DNA of 64,000 bases. Source: Oscillospiraceae bacterium (lineage in GTDB: Bacteria; Bacillota; Clostridia; Oscillospirales; Ruminococcaceae). The stretch is from assembly GCA_022793675.1 (NCBI GenBank), contig JAAWDH010000005.1:62001-126000 (forward strand), in the 5' to 3' direction. The notes beneath the pieces were generated by a model. The model was given only the letters and a program-made list of their open reading frames with translations, ran no database searches and had not been told where the DNA came from. The translations under genes were made by a program, and so were the position numbers. This document shows, in pieces, positions 58,945 through 64,000 of the stretch (positions are counted from its first letter, which is position 1; each line of letters opens with the position of its first letter).

Positions 58945-59048
58945 CTATCGACGCAGAAGGCGGTTTTTAAGGGTAAGCAGGCATCCTGGCGATTAAAAGT
59001 CTTTGCGGAGCTTTCTTCAGAAAGCGACCCGTACCCCTCGTACTCCTT
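58945..59048 (-). repeat. Dispersed repeat copy G
   Basis: Reverse copy: on the minus strand GAGGGGTACGGGTCG, CTTTCTGAAGAAAGCTCCG, CAAAGACTTTTAATCGCC, right end CCTTCTGCGTCGATAG. It starts directly after the stop of the gene at 59049. Confidence 0.88.
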
Positions 59049-59525
59049 CTATCGCAAGCCAAAACAGGAAAGGTCCAGATCTTCTCCTAAAAAGGAAACG
59101 ACGTCCTCATGGCACTCGCTGATAAGCCAGCGGAATTTTTTAGAGACAAGGTAGAAGTCGTCCAGGCCGTTCACCGCGCCGACAACACAAATTAGCTCTG
59201 CAAGCCCCATCTCGTAAACCCAATATTTCGGCTCAAAATTTTTGCAGCCCTCAAACAGCGCATAGACAAGTTTTTCGCCTTCCGGCAAAATATCAGGCAG
59301 CTTTCTGACCCACATCCTATCGTCCGAAATATCCCAAGTCCGACAGATCCATTGAGGATTCCACCGCCCCATATTGGCCCAATGAATATCCCCACCCTGA
59401 AAAACAAATATCTGCTCAATTTTTTTGATGACCGAGCTGTAGGAAAGTTTTGGGCATTCAAAACAGCAGCCACGGTTCAAACGACATTCCTTGACGACCC
59501 TTTCGATTTCATTCCGGATATCCAT
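59049..59525 (-). CDS. Hypothetical protein (DUF6756-like)
   Basis: 158-residue soluble protein, Trp- and Cys-rich. It starts MDIRNEIERVVKEC and ends with FYLVSKKFRWLISECHEDVV, a pattern recalling DUF6756, whose function is unknown. Its start overlaps the end of birA by 17 nt, so it is in the same operon. A dispersed repeat follows its stop at once. GC content is visibly lower than birA. Confidence 0.6.
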   Translation of the reverse strand: MDIRNEIERVVKECRLNRGCCFECPKLSYSSVIKKIEQIFVFQGGDIHWANMGRWNPQWICRTWDISDDRMWVRKLPDILPEGEKLVYALFEGCKNFEPKYWVYEMGLAELICVVGAVNGLDDFYLVSKKFRWLISECHEDVVSFLGEDLDLSCFGLR

Positions 59526-60522
59526 TATGCCTCCCAGGCAGCCTAATGCTGATTTCGCCGCTGTTCAAGGCCACGATGCGGCCGTCCGCCCGTTCAACCA
59601 GCAGCCTTCCCTCGTCATCGATATCCAGCGCCTTCGCCGGATAGCTTTCGGCAAAGCCCCGCACCTCCACCGTCTGTCCCAAGAAAAAAAGGCCTTTGCG
59701 GTAGCGCTCAAGCACAGCCTTTTTATTTTCCGGGAAATGTCCTTCCTCAAAAAGCGCCTCAAAATGCTTGAGGAGGCAGGCGGCGTAATCTGCCCTAGCC
59801 ACCCGCACGCCAGTCTCGGACAGCACCGACCCGGCAATTTTTTGCAATTCCGGCGGGAAATCTTCAATTTGTTGATAAAGGTTCAGGCCAATCCCTGACA
59901 CCATATATTCCACCCGGCCCGACTCCCCTTCCACAGCGCATTCGGTGAGGATACCGCAGAGCTTGCGCCCATTCAAACAAAGGTCATTGGTCCATTTGAT
60001 GCTAGGACGCACGCCGGTTAGCTCTTCTACCGTATCGGCCACAGCAACGGCAGCCAAAAGGGTTGCCGTGTTGACTTCCTGCAGCGGAAGGCTCGGCCGC
60101 AGCAGGATGGAGAGATAAACCCCATGCCCTTCCGGCGACTCGAACCGCCGGGAAAGACGCCCTTTGCCGGCGGTCTGACGGGCAGCAACGACGACCGTCC
60201 CATGCGGCGCGCCTTCAGCCGCCAACTGCCGGGCGCGGATATTCGTAGAATCGATAGAATCGAAAAAATAAAGCGGCCGCCCCAGCACCTTTGTAGTCAG
60301 CCGGCGTTCAATCTCATAACCGGAAAAGACCTCGCCAGGGATTAGCTTATAGCCTTTTTTGGCTTCCGCAGCAATCTGGTAACCCTCCTGCTGCAGCGCG
60401 GCAATCTGCTTCCAGACCGCCGTACGGGAAAGCCCCAGCTTCTCCGCCAGTTCCCCGCCGGAAACCACCGCCCCTCCAGCCTCTTCCAGCGCCGAGAGGA
60501 TTTTTTGCCTAGTATCAGTCAT
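59509..60522 (-). CDS. birA: Bifunctional biotin ligase/repressor BirA
   Basis: 337-residue biotin-[acetyl-CoA-carboxylase] ligase. An N-terminal winged helix (GGELAEKLGLSRTAVWKQIAAL, in part, about residues 17-38) suggests repressor function. The catalytic domain has the biotinyl-AMP loop AARQTAGKGRLSRRFESPEG (about 112-131) and IKWTNDLCLNGRKLCGIL. A C-terminal SH3-like domain completes it. The start at 60522 follows AAAGGGGG and overlaps the stop of the CmpB-type gene (ATGACTGA). Confidence 0.95.
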   Translation of the reverse strand: MTDTRQKILSALEEAGGAVVSGGELAEKLGLSRTAVWKQIAALQQEGYQIAAEAKKGYKLIPGEVFSGYEIERRLTTKVLGRPLYFFDSIDSTNIRARQLAAEGAPHGTVVVAARQTAGKGRLSRRFESPEGHGVYLSILLRPSLPLQEVNTATLLAAVAVADTVEELTGVRPSIKWTNDLCLNGRKLCGILTECAVEGESGRVEYMVSGIGLNLYQQIEDFPPELQKIAGSVLSETGVRVARADYAACLLKHFEALFEEGHFPENKKAVLERYRKGLFFLGQTVEVRGFAESYPAKALDIDDEGRLLVERADGRIVALNSGEISIRLPGRHNGYPE

Positions 60523-61339
60523 GGCTGCCCCCTTTCCTGCCTGTATGGGCAAAATGTTTTTTCAGATGCCCGGTCAGCTCGCCGCTCTGGGCCTTTAGGT
60601 CTGGGAAAGCGGCAAAAATCCGCCGCTGCCGCCAGCGCCGTCCGGCAGGCTCGCCGTCCAAGCGGGCGGAAAGTTCCGCCGCCGCCTTTTTCCAATCATT
60701 TTCCAGCGCCTCCCGCCGGGCGGCAAATTCCTCCTTATGCCCGCCAAGGGCCTGCTGCAGCTTGGCCAGCTGTTCGTCGCCCCTCTGATGGAGGTCGGCA
60801 AGGCGGACGGAAAACTCGTCAAGGTACCCTTTCATCCGCAGCAGATCGCGCGCTGTGACAAAAGTATCCGTAAGCAGCACCCCGGCAAACAGCCCGGTAA
60901 GCAGCGCCGCCGCCATCGGCGAAAGCTTTCCGACCAGCCCGTTGACCCTTGGCCGCACCCCCAACATCAAAATGACCGACAGCCCGCCGAACATCAGCGA
61001 ATTAAGCAGGCAGACCCGGCCGTTGATCTGGAAATGGTAGTGGGAATAATCCCACCATTTCATATGGAAAAGCTTTTCCAAAAGCCAGGAAGTCAAATAC
61101 TCCAAAAGGCTCGTCGCCGCCATCCCGGCCAAAAACAGCGCCGCTGCATTCCCTTCAGCGCCGTCCAGCAGGAAAATGACCAGCAGTGCCCCAAAGCCGT
61201 AAACTGGGCAGAGCGGGCCATTTAAGAAGCCGCGATTGATGAGCCGCCCCTGCCCGATGGAGCAATAAACACTTTCGCAGCACCAGCCCAAAAAGCTGTA
61301 GGAAAGGAAGCAGAGGAAAATCTGACAGGCAGTCAGCAT
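60515..61339 (-). CDS. CmpB-type membrane protein (putative ABC-transporter type IV family)
   Basis: 274-residue membrane protein. Residues 1-165 hold about five hydrophobic segments and the PF06541 signature: LGWCCESVYCSIGQGRLINR, GFLNGPLCPVYGFGA and MKWWDYSHYHFQINGRVCL. The C-terminal ~110 residues are a soluble charged coiled coil (LADLHQRGDEQLAKLQQALG). The function is unknown. The start overlaps the stop of the upstream activator gene (ATGCTGA). A smaller relative is at 6499. Confidence 0.82.
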   Translation of the reverse strand: MLTACQIFLCFLSYSFLGWCCESVYCSIGQGRLINRGFLNGPLCPVYGFGALLVIFLLDGAEGNAAALFLAGMAATSLLEYLTSWLLEKLFHMKWWDYSHYHFQINGRVCLLNSLMFGGLSVILMLGVRPRVNGLVGKLSPMAAALLTGLFAGVLLTDTFVTARDLLRMKGYLDEFSVRLADLHQRGDEQLAKLQQALGGHKEEFAARREALENDWKKAAAELSARLDGEPAGRRWRQRRIFAAFPDLKAQSGELTGHLKKHFAHTGRKGGSHD

Positions 61340-62592
61340 TCCTTCCCACCTCTTTCGACGGCAGCGGCGGCATTAGCCAGCATCAATTTGATGCGGTTCT
61401 GCTGATTGACGGCGCTTGCGCCAGGGTCGTAGTCGACGGCGACAATATTGGCTTCAGGGTGCCCGGCCTTAATCGAACGGATCATGCCCTTGCCGGCGAT
61501 ATGGTTGGGCAGGCAGCCAAAGGGCTGGGTGCAGACCACGTTGAAAACACCCTCTTCAATCAGTGAAAGGATCTCGGCGGTCAGCAGCCACCCCTCCCCC
61601 ATCTTGACGCCGCGGCTGATATAGCCGTCGGCCAGCTTGACAAGCTCCGGAAACCAGGTCTGGGGACGGAACACGCCCTGTTCCTGGATCAGCTGGATGA
61701 TTTTCCTTTCCCGGCTCACCAAGTAATGGTAAGCAGCCCGATAAAGGCTAGCTTTTACCGCATCGCCGCCATAGAGCTTCCGGTCTTCCATGGTATTGTA
61801 GACGCAGTACAGCACAAACCCCAAAAGGCCCGGCACCACCACTTCCGCCCCCTCTGACAGTAAAAAGGCTTCGAGATTATTGTTCCCCAACGGCGAGTAT
61901 TTGACATAAATTTCCCCAACAACCCCAACCTTTACCCTATTTTCCCGGCGCCTGGGGATGTCGGCAAAATCGGCGAGGATGTCCCGGCAGAGGGCATAGA
62001 ATTTTCCGCCGGTGAGCAGCTTGGTGCGGCCCATCACCTCCACCAGCTGCTCGGTCCAACTCTCCACCCGGAGCAGCGTTTCCCCCGGCGTTTTTTCATA
62101 AGAGAGGCACTGGTTCTGAAGCTGGGTCAGCAGGTCGCCTAAGAAAATGGCGTTGATCAGCTGCATCCCCATCGGCAGCGTCAGCTTAAACCCCGGGTTT
62201 TTCTCCAGCCCGCCAAAAGAAAGCGAAATAACCGGAATCTGCCCGTACCCGCTCTTAGCCAGCGCCTTGCGCAGCAGATGGATATAGTTAGAGGCCCGGC
62301 AGCCGCCGCCGGTCTGGGTAATCAGCAACGCCGTCCTGTTAAGGTCATACCTGCCGCTTTCCAGCGCGTCAATCATCTGCCCAATTACCAAAAGGGCCGG
62401 ATAACAGGTGTCGTTATGGACATTGCGCAGCCCTTCGTTGACCACGCTGCGCCCGCTGTTTTCCAACAGTTCGGCCTGATAGCCGTGCTGCCGCAAAATC
62501 CGCACCATCATTTTAAAATGAATCGGCAGCATCGTCGGCACCAATATCGTATGCGTCTTTTTCATCGCTTCAGTAAAAACTACCCGCTCCAC
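61333..62592 (-). CDS. 2-hydroxyacyl-CoA dehydratase-like protein (C-terminal part of a split activator)
   Basis: 419-residue protein matching the C-terminal part of the large acyl-CoA dehydratase activase-related proteins of Firmicutes: NVHNDTCYPALLVIGQMIDA (about residues 57-76), QTGGGCRASNYI, CTQPFGCLPNHIAGKGMIRS (about 354-373) and NIVAVDYDPGASAVNQQNR. Conserved cysteines suggest an Fe-S site. It begins with GTG at 62592 after AAGGAGG. In many species this section is fused to the protein encoded next door; here a stop and 60 nt separate them. The substrate is unknown. Confidence 0.83.
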   Translation of the reverse strand: MERVVFTEAMKKTHTILVPTMLPIHFKMMVRILRQHGYQAELLENSGRSVVNEGLRNVHNDTCYPALLVIGQMIDALESGRYDLNRTALLITQTGGGCRASNYIHLLRKALAKSGYGQIPVISLSFGGLEKNPGFKLTLPMGMQLINAIFLGDLLTQLQNQCLSYEKTPGETLLRVESWTEQLVEVMGRTKLLTGGKFYALCRDILADFADIPRRRENRVKVGVVGEIYVKYSPLGNNNLEAFLLSEGAEVVVPGLLGFVLYCVYNTMEDRKLYGGDAVKASLYRAAYHYLVSRERKIIQLIQEQGVFRPQTWFPELVKLADGYISRGVKMGEGWLLTAEILSLIEEGVFNVVCTQPFGCLPNHIAGKGMIRSIKAGHPEANIVAVDYDPGASAVNQQNRIKLMLANAAAAVERGGKEC

Positions 62593-62652
62593 CTAACAAG
62601 CCTCCTTTTCATATTTAGCCCCGCCTGCCAGCCGCGGCGTTTCTTGCCCAGT

Positions 62653-64000
62653 TTATTGGGCCGAACCTTTTTCAAAAGCCGACGCATACCTGACCGCATC
62701 CAAAAGCGAACGCAGCCGAATGCGCACAGCGCCTAGGTTGTTGATTTCGTCAATTTTCAGCTGGGTGTAAAGGCGGCCTGCCGATTCCAAGATGGCCCGC
62801 ACCTCGTCGGTAGTGATGGCGTCCAGCCCGCAGCCAAAGCTCACCAGCTGAATCAGCTCCATATCAGGGTTCCCAGCAACATATTTGGCGGCGTTATAAA
62901 GCCTTGCATGATAAGTCCATTGGTTGAGCACATCCACCTTCTGCGGTTCGACAAGCCCGGCGACGCAGTCCTCCGAAACCACGACCATCCCTAAGCTGCC
63001 CAACAGCCGGTCAATGCCGTGGTTGATTTCCGGGTCGGCGTGATAGGGCCGCCCGCACAGTACCGCAATCCGCTTGCCCTGCTCGCGGGCATAGCGGATG
63101 TACTCCTGGCCTTTGGCGGCGGTCTCGGCCTGCCACTGGGCATAGGCGCGATAGGCGGCTTTGGCGGCCTTGGACACCTCGCCCTTGGAGAGACCAGGAA
63201 ATTCGCTGCCAAAATAAACGGCAGCCTTTTTGATAAAATCCTTGGGCCGATGCAGCCCAAAGTAAGGGTAAAGGAAGCGGACGCCCTGAAGCTTTCCAAC
63301 GTTGGCGTGCAGCAGCTCCGGGTAATAGGCAACGACCGGGCAGTTATAGTGGTTGTCACCCTTTTTCTCATCAAAATTGTAGGCAAGGCAAGGATAGAAA
63401 ATCGTATCGATCCCTTCGCGGAGCAGCCATTCGATATGCCCATGCATCAGCTTGGCCGGATAGCATACCGTGTCGGAAGGGATGGTATAACGTCCCATGT
63501 CGTAGGTCTTCAGGGAGGACACCGGCGAAACGATTACCTCAAACCCCAGCTCGGAAAGGAAAGTGTGCCAAAAAGGCAGATTCTCAATCATATTAAGCCC
63601 TAAAGGCAGGCCGATTTTCCCCCGCGGGCCGGGCCTTGGCTCCAGCGCGCGGATACGGTCCATTTTGAACTGGTAGATGTTTGGCAGCCGCTCGGTCTCA
63701 TCAACGCCCAGCGGCTTTTCGCATTTGTTGCCGGAGATATACCGTCCGCCGTCGGCGAACAGATTGACCGTGAGGCTGCAGCGGTTGGCGCAGCCCTTGC
63801 AGGCGGCGGAACGGGCGGTATGGGTAAAAGCCTCCAGTTCCGGCAGCGTCAGCAGCGCCGAATTTTCCAGACGAAGCTCCTTGCTGTAAAGCGCCGCGCC
63901 AAAAGCCCCCATCAGCCCAGCAATGGCGGGACGGGTCACTTCCCGGCCAATTTCCCGTTCAAAACTGCGCAGCACCGCGTCGTTTAGGAATGTGCCGCCC
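62653..64000 (-). CDS. Acyl-CoA dehydratase activase-related protein, C-terminal part
   Basis: Partial gene running off the right edge; about 449 residues are visible. It begins with the end of a BadF/BcrA/HgdC-type ATPase domain (GGTFLNDAVLRSFE, then GLMGAFGAALYSKE), continues through a cysteine segment CKGCANRCSLTVN...GNKCEKP, and then a DUF2229-like domain with PSDTVCYPAKLMHGHIEWLL and IFYPCLAYNF. The ATPase domain would energise electrons for a dehydratase; the rest resembles the dehydratase itself. It precedes the split C-terminal part at 61333. Confidence 0.85.
   Translation of the reverse strand, partial: GGTFLNDAVLRSFEREIGREVTRPAIAGLMGAFGAALYSKELRLENSALLTLPELEAFTHTARSAACKGCANRCSLTVNLFADGGRYISGNKCEKPLGVDETERLPNIYQFKMDRIRALEPRPGPRGKIGLPLGLNMIENLPFWHTFLSELGFEVIVSPVSSLKTYDMGRYTIPSDTVCYPAKLMHGHIEWLLREGIDTIFYPCLAYNFDEKKGDNHYNCPVVAYYPELLHANVGKLQGVRFLYPYFGLHRPKDFIKKAAVYFGSEFPGLSKGEVSKAAKAAYRAYAQWQAETAAKGQEYIRYAREQGKRIAVLCGRPYHADPEINHGIDRLLGSLGMVVVSEDCVAGLVEPQKVDVLNQWTYHARLYNAAKYVAGNPDMELIQLVSFGCGLDAITTDEVRAILESAGRLYTQLKIDEINNLGAVRIRLRSLLDAVRYASAFEKGSAQ

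Overview
The window looks like a chromosome segment of an anaerobic, spore-forming Clostridia member, most likely Oscillospirales/Ruminococcaceae-like (inference). The grounds are a moderately GC-rich base composition by eye, pyruvate formate-lyase with its activase, a V-type ATP synthase, a 2-hydroxyacyl-CoA dehydratase-activator type protein, SpoIID/peptidoglycan-binding proteins and several Clostridia-specific DUF families. Almost all genes are on the minus strand. Promoters are mostly clear TTGACA/17/TATAAT (SigA-like) types. I see no prophage, transposase, rRNA, tRNA or CRISPR array.

Layout. 1-2.8 kb: ligA-gatC-gatA (gatA runs off the left edge). 3.1-9.5 kb: a FAD oxidoreductase, a methyltransferase/sugar-dehydratase pair, a small membrane protein, cytidine deaminase and two near-identical sugar-isomerase genes, the second downstream of a MATE exporter. 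11-16.7 kb: htpG under a CIRCE operator, an acetyltransferase, a HAD phosphatase and a PRPP synthetase/tautomerase pair. 17-19.6 kb: a three-gene cluster of peptidoglycan-binding and SpoIID-like proteins. 20-24.5 kb: malQ, a MarR regulator, and divergent dCMP deaminase and cytidylate-kinase-like genes, both with structured leaders. 24.8-34.9 kb: glycerol metabolism. glpK sits at the end of an operon of SPFH, zinc-ribbon and TPM proteins (B. subtilis ydjGHI-like), and a glycerol-3-phosphate dehydrogenase-type trio follows. 35-45.6 kb: a nine-gene V-type ATP synthase operon (H-C-I-K-F-E-A-B-D) that appears to continue into glpP, a PEBP protein and a P-loop protein. 45.8-51 kb: surface and hypothetical proteins and the RNase P RNA. 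51.3-57.6 kb: an AT-rich nuclease-like gene, a transglutaminase lipoprotein, pflA, a phosphoesterase, and pflB under a ZTP riboswitch. 57.7-64 kb: a phosphotransferase with a leader-peptide attenuator, birA, a CmpB-type membrane protein and a split CoA-dehydratase activator that runs off the right edge.

How it fits together. Glycerol enters through GlpK and a GlpA-like dehydrogenase complex, with GlpP encoded nearby as the likely antiterminator of the dehydrogenase operon. PflB/PflA give formate and acetyl-CoA, and the V-type enzyme couples ion gradients to ATP. RNA-level control is prominent: a ZTP riboswitch, a probable attenuator before a phosphotransferase, two unassigned structured leaders on pyrimidine-nucleotide genes, and a hairpin before the glycerol-3-phosphate operon. 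A dispersed ~100-bp repeat with a recognisable core occurs at least eight times in 64 kb, often touching the 3' ends of genes.
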